Source of the DNA: Epiperipatus broadwayi
Lineage: Eukaryota > Onychophora > Udeonychophora > Euonychophora > Peripatidae
Direction of reading: 5' to 3'
Length of the DNA stretch: 64,000 nt
Assembly: GCA_028023455.1 (NCBI GenBank)
Contig: JAQFVV010012441.1
Coordinates: forward strand, 6,993,125-7,057,124
Each line of letters opens with the position of its first letter. Position 1 is the first letter of the stretch. The translations under genes were made by a program, and so were the position numbers. Shown here piece by piece: positions 23,874 through 36,025 of this stretch. The notes beneath the pieces are model-generated. The model was not told the DNA's origin and did no database searches. It saw only the letters and a program-made list of their open reading frames with translations.

Positions 23874-24281
23874 TCATAATATGAATCTCTCCATACTTCT
23901 TTGAGTGGTCTGAAGTCTTATTGCTCTTCTATTAAGTGTCCAAGTCTCAGATCCATAAGTAAGAACTGGTAAAACACATTTGTTAAAAACCTTCCTTTTC
24001 AAACACATAGGCATATTTCCTTTTAGTATCAAGTTATTTCTACCAAAAGCACTCCAACCAAGTTTAATTCTATGATTAATTTCATCCATTATATTTCCAT
24101 CTGTATTAATAATCTGACCAAGGTAATTGTAACTGTTAACTTCTTCTAACTCATCATAATCAATCTTTATTTTTATATTTTGAGCAAATCGATTAAACAT
24201 TACTTTAGTCTTTTTAACATTTACCTTTAGTCCTACTTTCATCTGATAACTCCTGCAACATTTCCTGAAACTCTGAAGCAT
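23874..24281 (-). pseudogene. RTE ORF, C-terminal fragment
   Basis: 135 codons matching the C-terminal part of copy 1: GLKVNVKKTKVMFNRFAQ, NYLGQIINTDGNIMDEINH and LPVLTYGSETWTLNRRA, ending early after RSMERFIL. Downstream sequence to 23575 continues the alignment in broken frames. Confidence 0.8.
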
Positions 24282-24360
24282 TTTTTTTGCAAAACAACTA
24301 CATCATCTGCAAATCTAAATAACCTAAATACTTTCCATTTACTTTTACTTCTTTAACTTC

Positions 24361-24663
24361 TCATTTTAATCCATAAAATACTTCTTTCAGCATTGCCATA
24401 AAAAGTTTTGGAGATATGAAGTCACTCTGTCTTACACGCTTCTCAATGTTAACCTTCCTAATATCATTATGTAATGTAATTGTTGCCATTGCATTTTTAT
24501 AGATATTCTTCAGAATATGATAATATCCTGGGTCTATCCCTTGATGATCCAATGCTTTAATCACTGAAGAAATGCTTATAGAATCAAATGTCTTTTCATA
24601 ATCTATAAATTCAAGGCATATTGGCAACTCATATTCATAGATCCTTTCTATAACTTTTCTCAA
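24361..24663 (-). pseudogene. RTE RT core fragment
   Basis: 100 codons with FIDYEKTFD (catalytic Asp block), SSVIKALDHQGIDPGYYH and RVRQSDFISPKLF (usual G-x-RQGD, here mutated). The following FADD motif is present at codon level at 24302-24310 (GCA GAT GAT on the minus strand) but out of frame because a base is missing beside it. Confidence 0.75.
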
Positions 24664-24913
24664 TAATTGGATATGATCTACTGGATTAAAACCACTTTTA
24701 AATCCAGCTTGTTTCTTGGTTGGTTGAAATCCAATGTTTTCTGTGGATGAGTTGTAATTATCTTGATAAAAATTTTGTATAAAACTGATAAAAAACTGAT
24801 AGGTCTGTAAATTCTAATTTCTTTATCACCTTTTTTAAATATTTATATTAATATTGCATTTTTCCAATTATCTGGTACACCTTTATTATTTAGATATTTG
24901 TTATATAAATTTG

Positions 24914-25117
24914 CTAAAAAAAAATTATTTCTTCACTAGCTTCTTTTAATGTATCAATTATAATTCCATCTTTATCTGGAGCTTTTCCTTTCTTCATAAA
25001 TTTGATTGTATGTCTCACTTCTTCATTTAAAATTCTGAGTAATTTAATAATAGATGTAGGTGGTACTTGTTCTTTATTACTATATAATTCTTGATAGAAC
25101 TCTTTTACCCATTTCAT
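24914..25117 (-). pseudogene. RTE RT, N-terminal fragment
   Basis: 67 codons colinear with the start of the RT segment in copy 1: FYQELYSNKEQVPPTS, then FMKKGKAPDKDGIIIDTLKE (copy 1 has KAPGNDGI). The frame closes at 24914 in a run of A/T where copy 1 stays open. Confidence 0.7.
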
Positions 25118-25777
25118 GATGTCATCTCTCTTTTTAGTAATAGTTTAATCTTTTTTTTCTTATTGCAAATATAAGTTTTCTATCAATACCAAAATGTTGT
25201 TTTACACTCTTGAGACTTTTATTCTTTTATACAGTTTTCATTGCTAGTTCATAATTATACTTTATTATATCAATATCAACTCTTTTTTACACTATTTTAC
25301 AAAATTCGAGATTTTCAATTTTTTTTAATGCATTATTTTTATATATCTTCATATTCCTTCTTTTTTTCATAAATTCTCTAGTCTCAATAGAAATCTTATT
25401 GATCAATTGCTGCTTTTTTACCAGCTATCTTTGTTGTAGGTTTTACAAGTGTACTGCTTATTTTCTTATTAATTTCATTCAAATTCGAATCATGTTCAAA
25501 ATCTACTAATATTTAAAAGACTGATTTGAAAGTTTTTATTTAAATTCATTAGAATGTTTCTGAAGATTAGGAATATCAACTGTAAATATTGTTTTTCTTA
25601 ATAATTATTGTCTCCCTAGTTCTGCATTAATATGTGTCATATCTTACTAATCGATAATCACTTCCTCTGTTGTATTCATTAAGTACATTACAATCTTGAG
25701 ATATGTATTTTCTGTTAGTCAAAATATAATTAAATTCTTCTGTACCTTCATTTGGATGCTTCCATGTCCATTTCCTT

Positions 25778-26456
25778 TTACCATTTTTTCTCAAAAAAAA
25801 AATTCATAATATTAAGTTTTTCTTTTTCTGCAAACTCTACACATCTATGTCCTCTCTCATTTCTATTACCATAACCAAATTTACCTACAGCACCTTCATC
25901 TCTCATTTGTTTACCAATTTTATCATTAAGATCTCCCATAAAAATTTTAACATATTGTTTAGTCTGATCAAATGTGTTTTGTACATCCATATAAAAATCT
26001 TTTACAACTTCATCACTATGAGAACTTGTTGTGAAATAAAACTGAATTATCTGCATTTGGTATCTGCTATTAAGTTGAATAATTAATCTTGCCAATCTGT
26101 CTGATACACCATCAAACTCCACAATGTTATTCTTCCACTCTTTATTTATAATGAATCCTACTCCACTTGTACTATAAATATGTGTGCGTTTGCAGTAGAG
26201 AACATGTACACTTTTTAAATCAATTGGTTCTTCATCTTTTCTTTTAAGTTCACAAAGTCCAAGAATGTTCCATTTAATATAAGACAATTTTTCTTCTACT
26301 TCATATAATCTATTTTTATTCCAAAATGATCTGCAATTGTAAGTAATGCAATCAGAGAACTTTTAGAACCCTTCATCTTTGGCCACCAACTGCTGCCTTG
26401 GCTAGTAAATTTACAGTTTCCTGGGAATATGGGACATGAATTATTTTTATCTGTCA
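25778..26456 (-). pseudogene. RTE apurinic-type endonuclease domain
   Basis: The main frame 26287-25778 (169 codons) is an exonuclease-endonuclease-phosphatase domain that nicks target DNA. It has YIKWNILGLCELKRKDEE (N-terminal, with the catalytic Glu region), GVGFIINKEWKN, SDRLARLIIQL, and the metal/active-site block IFMGDLNDKIGK (usual GDFN, here GDLN). It ends EKEKLNIMNFFFEK, close to the domain's last conserved block. The start of the domain, with TYNCRSFWNKNRLYE, lies upstream in another frame (about 26360-26290). The break makes this copy inactive. Confidence 0.8.
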
Positions 26457-26659
26457 TGATTGTATATGTTTATTAGGAAAAAAAAATCATTCACACACAC
26501 ACATCTATTTTGTCTTATCAGGCAACTGAAAAGAAAGACCATGGTGTTTCTTGATTTTAAACTCAGAGGTAAAAAAAAAAAAAAGCCAGTAAACTTATTA
26601 TGCTGGCTAATGCAATGTTGGTGAGCAGTTCCATCCATGTTCATATACTACATAAATAA

Positions 26660-26830
26660 TCACATAGTGATAACTGCTGCAATGAACTCAATAACAATAT
26701 CATTAACAACTAAAAATCTCATTCTCTTGTCAAGGCAATTTCCTTTAATCAAACAAAGATAGATATCCACCTTTATCTAGGGTCTAGTAAGTTTATACAG
26801 TTACTAGACATTGCATTTTGACTACAGAGA
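26660..26830. repeat. Dispersed repeat, copy A (TTGTCAAGGCAA family)
   Basis: Shares TGTCAAGGCAA, TTTCCTTTA, CCACCTTTAT, and TAGACATTG...ATTTTGAC with segments at 55996-56080, 61818-61995 and, in part, 62098-62210. No ORF. It may be the end of an unrecognised element. Confidence 0.5.
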
Positions 26831-26907
26831 GTAAAATCATTAATTCAAAGAAGGTTAAAATTATTAAAAATATCATTCATAACTTTTTTATTACGTTTTA
26901 TTAAAAT

Positions 26908-27035
26908 AACATATACACGTCTTGCATTGGTGGTCGAGAGGTCAGCGCGTCTGCCTTACAAGCAGTTGCCCGGTTTGCGGGTTTGCATCCCAGCCGATGC
27001 TATGACACTTGAAAAAAAAAAAAAAACATATACAC
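26908..27035 (+). mobile_element. tRNA-Val-like retroposon (SINE) with poly-A and target duplication
   Basis: A tRNA-like head 26924-27000 has a 7-bp acceptor stem GCATTGG/CCGATGC with one G-T pair. The A box is TGGTCGAGAGG (26931), the anticodon arm is CTGC-CTTACAA-GCAG, giving anticodon TAC (Val), and the B box is GGTTTGCATCC (26980). The T stem has two mismatches and the D arm is poor, so it is not a working tRNA. About ten bases and 15 A's follow. Perfect 11-bp repeats AACATATACAC flank it (26908-26918 and 27025-27035). It was therefore copied through RNA and inserted by LINE machinery. Confidence 0.85.
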
Positions 27036-29035
27036 AGCTAAAATAATGTATTTTTTCCCGATTAATTTTTTTTTTTAATTCTAATACTTAAGAATTCATT
27101 TATAAATGTTGATTAAATTAACCCACTAAATTCACAATCCATAAACCATTATTTATGTATTTTGTAAAATTCATTTTGTATTTAAAATATAAAGTATTAT
27201 GTATTAATGGTAAACCTGTTTATATCATTTCTATATTGATGTAATTTTTTTATTAGCATTTGTATATTTTTAACTTTTGAAATACTTGGATAGATTTATT
27301 TCATTCCCATTGTAAAAGTACTTGAGTTTGTACTCAATTTTGTATTGTTTAATTTGTAACATTGTTTGTATTTTGTATCAAACTTCTGCATTTTCTATAA
27401 TATTTGCTATTTATTTATTTTAACATTTACAGAATTTTTGTAAAATAATATCACTAAATTTAAATAAATCTCAATGGAATATTATCTTTATTAATTTTAA
27501 TCTTAGTAAAAATATATGAATTTTTATAAAATGTTAGATAGAATAATTTATATTGATTTATATTTATGATTTTATAATCTACCACTTTTAAATGACTATC
27601 AAATCATTTCATTTGCCACTTAATTATTTTTTCAAAACATCTAGCCAATAACTCTTTTGTTATAATTTATGATAGACAACACAACAGTTCTTAAATTTTT
27701 TTAATACCTCTGCCAATTTTATTGATGTACTTTCAGTTTCATTTGAATTTACTCACACTTCCAGAAAATTCTCTCAATCCTACATAACACTTTGACTAAG
27801 TTATATCTCCAATATTCCAAACTACTGCTATATTTGATATTTATTCAGTTTACTTTTATCTATTATAAATATTCTATCCCAAATTTTGAATTATTTTTTA
27901 GAATTGATTTTAAATATAAAATTATTATAGATAGGTATTCAAACAGTGATTGGCCAGAATTTTCCTGAGGCAGGAATCCAGTAGGTAATATAATGAGAGA
28001 ATGGCAGTGTGTTACTTGCCACAAGTAACTGACCTAATCATAATTGATGATGAGGATACCGAAGAGTATTACCAGTTTTTCAAAAAACTATTGCTGATAA
28101 TGTTCACTCCACAATAGGAATATTTACCACTCATCATATGGATATGCCATTAGCCACCTGCATTCTATTTATTATTTTTATTGAGATTATTAGAACATCT
28201 ATTGATATTGGGGAGATCACGTTATTCACTATCCATAATGGTTTGACTATTAACTAGATTTAAATCAATGTACATTTATAAACATTTTCTCAAAAACAAA
28301 CTATAGGTTGAAGATCCTAAAACCCACTTTTGATATTACATTACTAATTTAAATATCTGGTAAAATGATAAAATACATAAATAAAAAGTGAGCAAAGGCT
28401 CATGTGAATTCAATAACCATTTTATTCCACATAACAACCATACAGTATGTTGCCACACACTATCTCAAACAATGACTCTATTTCCAAAATAGAGAATATA
28501 ACCATCATTGCAACATGAAATTTGTCTTTCTAGGTGATGATCTTTAATAACTTATATTACCTTCTGTTTTTAATTATCTTACATTTTTAAATTAATAAAC
28601 TTCCAAATTGATGATGCTACTTTTATTTTTCTTTGATAAAGAACTTTACATTTTTGAATATTAATTATTAAGCTGATGTTTTTATATGGTACATTCAAAA
28701 AATGAGATAAATTCTATGGATTTTATGTTCAATTGGCAATGATATAATAATTATCAGTCCACTTCCTTAATTTAAATTATTATCAGTTATTAACATAATT
28801 AATTCCAATTACATCAAAAATAATGCAATATGAAGAATGCCATTTACTTTATTTGTATATCAGTTAGTTAACTAGTGCCATTATTATCTACTATACAAAA
28901 AAATCATTGTTCTATGTTTTAAAAATGGTAAATGGAATGAGAATTTCTTTAGTAGCACCTTTAAAATTTCTATTTTAACAGTAAAAAACAAACATATAAG
29001 CTTAGTGTCATATGATGGTTAAAAAAAAGTTGCTA
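27036..29035. other. AT-rich spacer, nothing recognised
   Basis: No supported gene or repeat. Confidence 0.35.
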
Positions 29036-29039
29036 TGTT

Positions 29040-29345
29040 ATCTAGAAGCCAATAAGCTAACGCACATGTTATTTGTAGATGTCACTATATAAATGAATAC
29101 TCCCACTTTTTCAAACACAAGATAAAGTCTTTGGGAAAAGATAGAATGAATCCATCTATCTTTTCAATCCAAACGTATATGTATGGGCAAATCTTAAGTG
29201 TTTGAAAATGAGAGTGTGAAGTAGTTAATTGATCACTTTAAATTACTTTTTTACTACGTGAATGAATGACGCTTGTGAAATTTCTAGAAGTTACTATACG
29301 TCATTCTTATTAAATTAAACATATGTAACAGTTTATATAAACATT
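29040..29345. repeat. Dispersed, partly palindromic repeat
   Basis: CAAACACAAGATAAAGTCTTTGGGAAAA (29114-29141, not quoted in full elsewhere) is matched in inverse at about 51907-51934. The right end with GCGCTATATAAAATAA is matched in the same orientation at 52024. GAGAGTGTGAAG links it to 1647-2275. No coding potential. Confidence 0.5.
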
Positions 29346-31460
29346 GCGCTATATAAAATAAATGTCTTACTTACATATGTTATCTAGAAAAACTAGGTAT
29401 AAACTAAGTTGTTCAAAATAATTTCTGATATAGAAGAAACATCATGTTATAGGTTTCAGAAACTCCTTTTACAAATATATAAGACTCCAAATGTATAAAA
29501 TGATCTTACTATCATAAGCATTGCAAGAATTATTTGAAAAAGTTTAAATTATTGGAATAATAATTTGCTTTTAGAATGTAGCTTTATAAGAGTGGATTAC
29601 AATAAGCTATCTAAAGTTTTAATTCATCACATTACATGTCACAAAATCCACAAATAGATTCTTAATTTGCGAAGTTGTAATTTTTTTTTTATAACAGAAA
29701 TAAAAGCATTGATTGTATCTCTAGTTTCTTCACGATCTTTGAACATCTCTAGAATTAAATATAAGGATGAAATATTCACTGCTATATTTGAAAAATGTAA
29801 ACAGTTAACACATCTAGATGTATCTTTTTGACAGTTACAAATTCATCTATCTATTACCTCTTTAATTGAAACCATTCGTCAATTATTAATAATCTGATTA
29901 CTTTAAATTTGTCCAATACTTCAAAACATTTCATTATAAAATATTTTGTTAATTTACAATTGATTAAGTACAATAATACTTAAATTTTGGATGGCTTTAT
30001 ATATTCTCACTATTTTGAAATAGTTAAGTTAAACAATACAATTTTTGGAGATATCACATACTCTCAGATATCTGTAATTATTATAATGAGATCATCTATA
30101 ACATTGGAATATTAATAGACTACTAAATACCCAGAGGGCTACCAGAACTTAGATTTGAGTCTTTGATAGAAGTTTCATTTTGTATTCTAGAATTCAATTT
30201 GGAACAGGTGGTAATTGAACTTTTAAAATCATGTCAATCCAAAACAAATCTTTCATTGTATGGATGGTAAATAAAGATTGGTGAAATTCCTAAATATTAC
30301 TCCAAATTGTAGATACTTTGACTAATTATTAAAAAGCTTATTTAATTAAAAATGAAATATTTTTACACCAAGTGTTTGAAAAGATTTTTTCTTTAATACT
30401 GATTTCAATAAAATTTCATTTCTCTGAAACTTGCCTACTTTAAAGTATATTTTAGATTTTTGCATAAATGTTACATAATTACATTTAGAATCAGCTGGCC
30501 AAATCTCTAATCAAGTGCTTTTTGATATAAGAAGTAATTGATGAATGCATTTAACAATTTTAAAATTGCATAATCGAAATATATAAATTGGAAATTTGAA
30601 AAGTATTTATTTTTTTTAGCAGTATTCCTTGAAATATATTTAAAATAAAGAATGTTTTAATGTACCATGTAAATATTCTGAAATTTTTTATCAATATGTG
30701 AAAAATAATAATTTATATGTAAAGATTGATATTCTATTATAAATCAATGAAATTAAATTTAATTTAAAACATATAGCCGACTATTTTTATGATTTAGTGT
30801 ATCTAGCAGGAAAAAATTAAAACTGAAATCGATATTTAGAAAAGCAAATTCAATTTTCTACTACTTTTTAAATTAATTTTTAATAGTCAAAATCTTTTAA
30901 AAATTAGAATATAAAAATATTTATTTATCTTCACAACATAATCATTTTATTTTTTATTACAAAAATTTCTTCAGAACTCTTCCAAAACGTCATGGTGAAG
31001 TAGTTAATGTTTCCTCTGCCATGATATTAGTTAAAGATTTGAGTAGAATCAAGTGGAACTTACCATTTTTTTTCCAGCTTTCAAACAGACTTGTGATGTC
31101 ATTATTTATAACCCCCAGTTCACTATGCAATAAATGTTGCTGTTGAATCTTAAAAGTCCCATATTAACTGAAATTAGTCAGATGAACTGTCAATATGCAA
31201 ACTATAAGAATAAATTGATTATTATGGGATGTAGCATTCATATCTGGGTAAAACATTTAAAAATGCTGAGATTATGGTCATATTTACTTCATATTCCAAG
31301 ATAGTTTTCTGATTACAAAAGTGATATTACTTTTTTATTTAAAAAATCAATAGCAGATTATTTTACTGATTTAAGTATTTATCATGTGAATTCAGAGTCA
31401 ACAGTGGATTGAATACAGAGTTTTATTCAGTGACAAAAAGTCAATCCAGAAATTTTCCAC
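29346..31460. other. AT-rich spacer, nothing recognised
   Basis: No supported gene or repeat. Confidence 0.35.
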
Positions 31461-32295
31461 TACATCTGGGTCTCTTTTTACATGGACTTATTTAACACAA
31501 TTTTGAAGTTACACGATTCGTGTTTCACTGGAAGTCGATTTCCGATAATGCGCTATTACTTTAAATAATAAATTTTGTGCACTTACGTTATATTGAAAGT
31601 AATAGCACATTATTGGAATTCGACTTTCATCTTAGTAATTTCAATATTTTCAGTGCTTTATAATAGTAACATTTTATGCAATAATGAAATTAAAATCATG
31701 ATTTTCACATTTTATGTATACACACATTAAATTTTACAAGATTATAATGTAAATTTGTTCAAACATTGTGCATGTTAATTTTGCATTTTAAATCACATTC
31801 TGTTTTTGCTTTTTAAAAAAAAAACGTAATCAATTATTATTTTCTTATTAATGACACTAATCATTAACGTGCTCTTAAATTCCAATGAGAGCTAAATGGT
31901 TGTATGTCTGGCTATCGCGAGCTTCGTAAACAATTAATAAAATCATCGTCTCAAAGATTAATTACTAATTATGTTGTCACCAGAAAATCATAATAATTAA
32001 AACATGTATAAAAAATGTAAATTACTGTACTGTAAATTATGCATAAAAATATATTATTTTGAATAAAATTAAATATTATAGTTAAAAAAAGTTTGCCTTG
32101 TATCAATTTTTTTTAAATTTGAAATTTTTTATTAGTCATATTTTATTTTCTTTTTTTTTTTTTTTGCGCGAATTTTGAAATATCACAGACCGCATCCCCC
32201 CTTTTTCAATGTAAGGTATGTCTATTTTTGCATGATTTTGTTTGCGCGTGTTTTCTGAAGAACCTATCTATCGCGTAAAACGAGACCCAGGTGTA
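31461..32295. mobile_element. TA-flanked TIR element (mariner-like MITE)
   Basis: The left end CATCTGGGTCTCTTTTTAC (from 31463) and the inverse of the right end, CACCTGGGTCTCGTTTTAC (ending 32293), match at 17 of 19 positions. A TA dinucleotide flanks both (31461-31462 and 32294-32295), as in Tc1/mariner insertions. An inner imperfect inverted repeat lies at 31531-31563 / 31595-31627. There is no transposase ORF in about 830 bp, so it is non-autonomous. GC-rich patches (GCGCG) sit near both ends. Confidence 0.6.
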
Positions 32296-32899
32296 CTTAG
32301 TTTTCCATTCTTAGTATGATGTAGTCAGCTAGAATAATAATGCCTATACTTAATCTAAAATACATTTTTGTTTAAAATTATTAAAGTGGACAACTATTTT
32401 TTTTAAATTACACAGTTATTATTTTTACAATAAACTTTTTATTGGATACAATGTTTATATAAATATGAATTGATATTTAAAATTCATCATCATTATTAAG
32501 ATTAGGTATTATTGCTTCTGTTTATAGGTGTATAATTTTTTGGCACATTACTTCTTGGTTTTACATATCTACTCAAAGATAAAAAATGCAGCTGGTTTCA
32601 TACCATTTTTAATGTATTGATTAAAAATATATATGCTTCTTGCATAATAAATATGAGATATAGAATCTAATTTTGAATGATAGTAGTAACATTTGCTTTA
32701 AAAGTTGAAAATAAGGTATTTACATTATTCAGACTTCTCAAAAGCTTTTAAATATGATACAGAAAGAAATAGATACATTAGCAATGGGTAGTGATTTATG
32801 GACATCAAATGAGACTTCAATAAAAATTGTTTTAGTCTTTTTTTATTAATAAAGAATATTCTTATATATTTTCTTTATTTTTTTGCATTCTTTCATATA
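32296..32899. other. AT-rich spacer, nothing recognised
   Basis: No supported gene. A short (TA)n lies at about 32898-32911. Confidence 0.35.
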
Positions 32900-34632
32900 T
32901 ATATATATATAAAATAAAATAAAAAAATATCCGTTAATTAAAAATAATATTGTAATTATAATTGAAATAATATTTTTAAACGTTTATAAACAATCAAACA
33001 ATCTAAACCAGAACTTTCTACTTTCAAACCTGCTCAACTCTATTAAATTCAAAAACTAAACGGAACAAACCATCAATTCAAATTCCATGAATCTCTATTT
33101 TAATTTAGAGTTGTCGATTTATCAAATTGTTTTATTCCTGTTTATAAAAATTCCTCTTTAATTTTTCTTTACTATTTTCTCTCTCATGAAGAATTTTCAC
33201 ATTTTCAAAATTAAATTTAAATTTATGTTTACATTTTTTTCATGATCAAAGAAAACTGAAGAAGATATTAAATCACCATTATTTTTATTTTTACACCTTA
33301 TAAACAATCTTTCCTTCAATCTTTTCCAATGTTCACCTAGATTCACCTATATATGATACATACAATCACAAAAAATTTGATATATGACATTACTTTTTTG
33401 CTGATAGGTATACACCTTAGAATTATTAACTAATTTGTTAATATTTTTACGAATGAAACATTAAATACATTCTTATATAAATCCTTAAAAATTTTACTTT
33501 GATTTGAAATAAATGGAATAGATATCCATTTTTTATTATTAATCTTCATTTCTTTTAATATAATTTTTTAAATTACTTAATATTGTTTATTTTTCCATTT
33601 TATAACCAACATCAACAATTCCTTCAAATATCTCAATATTTTTCAATTTATCACTTTTACACAAATTTTTCATTTCAAACAAAAGATTTAAAACTTCCAT
33701 CTTATCATCATTTACTTTTATTTAAAATTTATATATCCTCTTTTTTCATCTTAATTATTAGTTTATAATTTAATATACTGTTATCTCTTTGATCATTAAA
33801 TCTAAATAGTTAATCTTATAACCTTTCTTTTTCAAATCAATTTAATCTTTTTGTTTCAAATGAAAAATTATTTACAAATGATATTTTAAAAATATTGAGA
33901 TATTTCCAAAATTCTTGATGTTGGTTATAAAATGGAACAAATAAACAATACTTTAAGTCAATTTAAAAAAAATTATAATTTAAAAGAAATGAAGATTAAT
34001 AATAAAAAATGGATATCTATTCCATTTATTTCAAATCCACAAGTAAAATTTTTTAAGGATTTATATAAGAATGTATTTAATGTTTCATTCTACATTCCAA
34101 ACAATATTAACAAATTAGTTAATAATTGTAAGGATGTCATACCTATCAAGCAAAAAGTAATGTCATATATCAAATTTTTTGTGATTGTATGCTATCATAT
34201 ATAGGTGAATCTAGTCAACATTGAGAAAAGATTGAAGGAACACGAATTGTTATATAATGTAAAAAATAAAAATAATGGTGATTTAATATCTTCTTCAGTT
34301 TTCTTTGATCATGAAAAAACATGTAAACATAAATTTAAATTTAATTTTGAAAATGTGAAAATTCTTCATGAAGAGAGAAACCATAGTAAAAGAAAAATTA
34401 AGGAGGCAATTTTTATAAACAGGAATAAAACACATTTGATAAATCGACAAGCTTCTAACATTAAAATCGAGATTAGTGAATTTAATTGAACGTTTCTTCC
34501 CTTTTAGTTTTAATTTAACAGTGAGGCAGGTTAAAGACCAAAGTACTTCCATTAAAGATTGTTTGAATTGTTTATAAACCGTTTAAAAATATTATTTCAA
34601 TTATAATTATAATTTTATATATATATATAACT
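32900..34632. mobile_element. Head-to-head inverted pair of PLE 3' halves
   Basis: The left arm (about 32900-33690, minus orientation) and right arm (about 33840-34632, plus orientation) are inverse copies around roughly 150 bp. They match over the coding block, for example GGTGATTTAATATCTTCTTC, and out to the outer ends (TTTATAAACNGTTTAAAAAT). The arms differ at many positions, so they are either two insertions or an old palindrome. Both 3' ends point outward. Both (TA)n tracts lie at the outer ends. Confidence 0.7.
33932..34489 (+). pseudogene. PLE RT end plus GIY-YIG domain, two frames
   Basis: The first frame (33932-34204) has KWISIPFISNPQVKFFKDLY and NNINKLVNNCKDVIPI, the region between RT and endonuclease. 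The GIY-YIG start, CDCMLSYIGESSQ (about 34182-34220), reads in another frame. The second ORF (34205-34489) continues with IEKRLKEHELLY, FDHEKTCKHKFKFNFE, and HSKRKIKEAIFINRNK. This order (Cys-x-Cys, YIGE, R-x2-EH, R-x-K-x-K-E-A) fits a PLE GIY-YIG nuclease that nicks DNA for insertion. Frameshifts on both sides of YIGE make it a pseudogene. The left arm carries the same blocks on the minus strand. Confidence 0.75.
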
Positions 34633-34759
34633 TTCACATACATTCTAATGCAAATTTTTTTATATAATTCCTTTCATTTTCTAACAGTTTTGACTGTCCT
34701 GCAATATATAAGAAAATGAATATGGATAATATAAGGAAATGGAATTCTAATGTGGATAA

Positions 34760-35430
34760 TAAATATAAAATATATAGTATTACTTCAAGAGTTTATAGAA
34801 CTCCTAATTATAGTTAAAATAAAGAAGGGTATAAGAAAGAGATAGAATTAATAGCTAAAGTGTTTAAAGAAAATGAATATCCAGAAAAAATAATAGGAAA
34901 AAGTGTAAAAATATTAGAAAAAAGACATAAAGAAGAAAATAAAGAAGCAGAGAAGGGAAAATATAAAAAGATAGAATAAAAAGTATGAATATATAGGGGT
35001 TAAATCATATAAAATTATTTAAAAAATAAAAAATATATAATAATGTGATTAAATATAAAATAGTAAATGAAAAAGGAGAAATGTAATGGATATATTAAAT
35101 AATAAATATATTAAAGGAATAGAAAAGCATATAAATGAAGTATATAAGACAGAGTGTACATTATGTAAGAATAATAAAATATATACTAAATATGTAGGAG
35201 AAATAAAAAATTCAATCTATACAAGTTGATTCAGCATAGGTATGATAAAAAAAATCACCAATTTATATGCGTTCTATAGAAACAGGACTTATACTTGAGA
35301 GAGATATCATAAGAATGATTGTTTATGCTAATAAAAAAAGAGAGAGAAAAATAAAAGAAGCTATATTGATTAAGAAGATAAAACCATGTTTAAATAAAGA
35401 TGGGGGGGTAAAGACATTATTTTTATAGAA
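34760..35430 (+). pseudogene. PLE RT thumb and GIY-YIG remains
   Basis: Broken plus-strand frames show EIELIAKVFKENEYPEKII (thumb region), then CTLCKNNKIYTKYVGEI (Cys-x2-Cys and YVGE of the GIY-YIG fold). After that comes RERKIKEAILIKKIKPCLNK, followed by D-G-G. The last block is the usual PLE GIY-YIG end. Stops and shifts lie between the blocks and none exceeds about 70 codons, so it is a dead copy. It is clearly more Lys/Ile-rich than the other PLE fragments and probably another subfamily. Confidence 0.7.
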
Positions 35431-35997
35431 ATATTAGTAATAATAGAAAAAATGTATATATATACAGTTTTGTAAAAAATAAAAAGTTCAAAAATAAAAT
35501 AAAAAGTTAAAGAAATTGATAATAGAGAGTTGTATTAAAGGTGTATATGAAAAAGAAGTTAAGGATTTTATCAGTTGTAAATGTAAAAATGAAGATGAAG
35601 GTTATACAAAAGATGAGTAAAATAAATAAGTAAATTATAAAAAAGAATAAAGTATAAATATAAGAATAAGAATATAAGTTATTAATAAAAGAATAAGTAT
35701 AGATAAATAATAAATGGAAGAAAAGAAATTATATTAATAGGTAGTAAAAATAAAATAAAAAGCTAATAAAGATATATTAGAGAGTAATGTACAATGAAAG
35801 ATAGGATGGAAGAAAATGTAAAAAATAAGAAAAAATAAAAGGAAAGTAAAAATAATAAAAAAATAGTAAATAGGAAATAAGGGAAGTAAAGGTATAGAGT
35901 TAAAAATAAAATATGATTATGAATAATAATATAAAATATGTATTTTTATATTATATAAAATAATGTTTATATGATTATATGTTTAAATGTTGTAGCT

Positions 35998-36025
35998 CTG
36001 ATGAAGTCTGCAGGACAGTCAAAAC
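35998..36025 (+). ncRNA. Hammerhead-ribozyme-like core, copy 1
   Basis: CTGATGA (35998-36004) is the exact first core box. Stem II is imperfect (GTCTG at 36006-36010 with CAGTC at 36016-36020). The second core box is AAAAC instead of GAAAC (36021-36025). Stems I and III are not clear. PLEs are known to carry hammerhead motifs. Confidence 0.4.

Larger units (their letters stand above)
23562..26456 (-). mobile_element. RTE-type LINE, copy 2, nearly full length but broken
   Basis: Minus-strand relative of copy 1 with the same 3' end, including (TCA)n on the plus strand at 23562-23573. It continues further 5', through linker and endonuclease, to about 26456. Several frameshifts and stops split it. 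The pieces in 5' to 3' order are endonuclease (26456-25778), linker, RT start (25117-24914), RT core (24663-24361) and C-terminus (24281-23874). Confidence 0.85.

Noticed and set aside
26924-27000. Functional tRNA-Val gene
   Set aside because: T stem has two mismatches, D arm is poor, and poly-A plus target duplication show retroposition.
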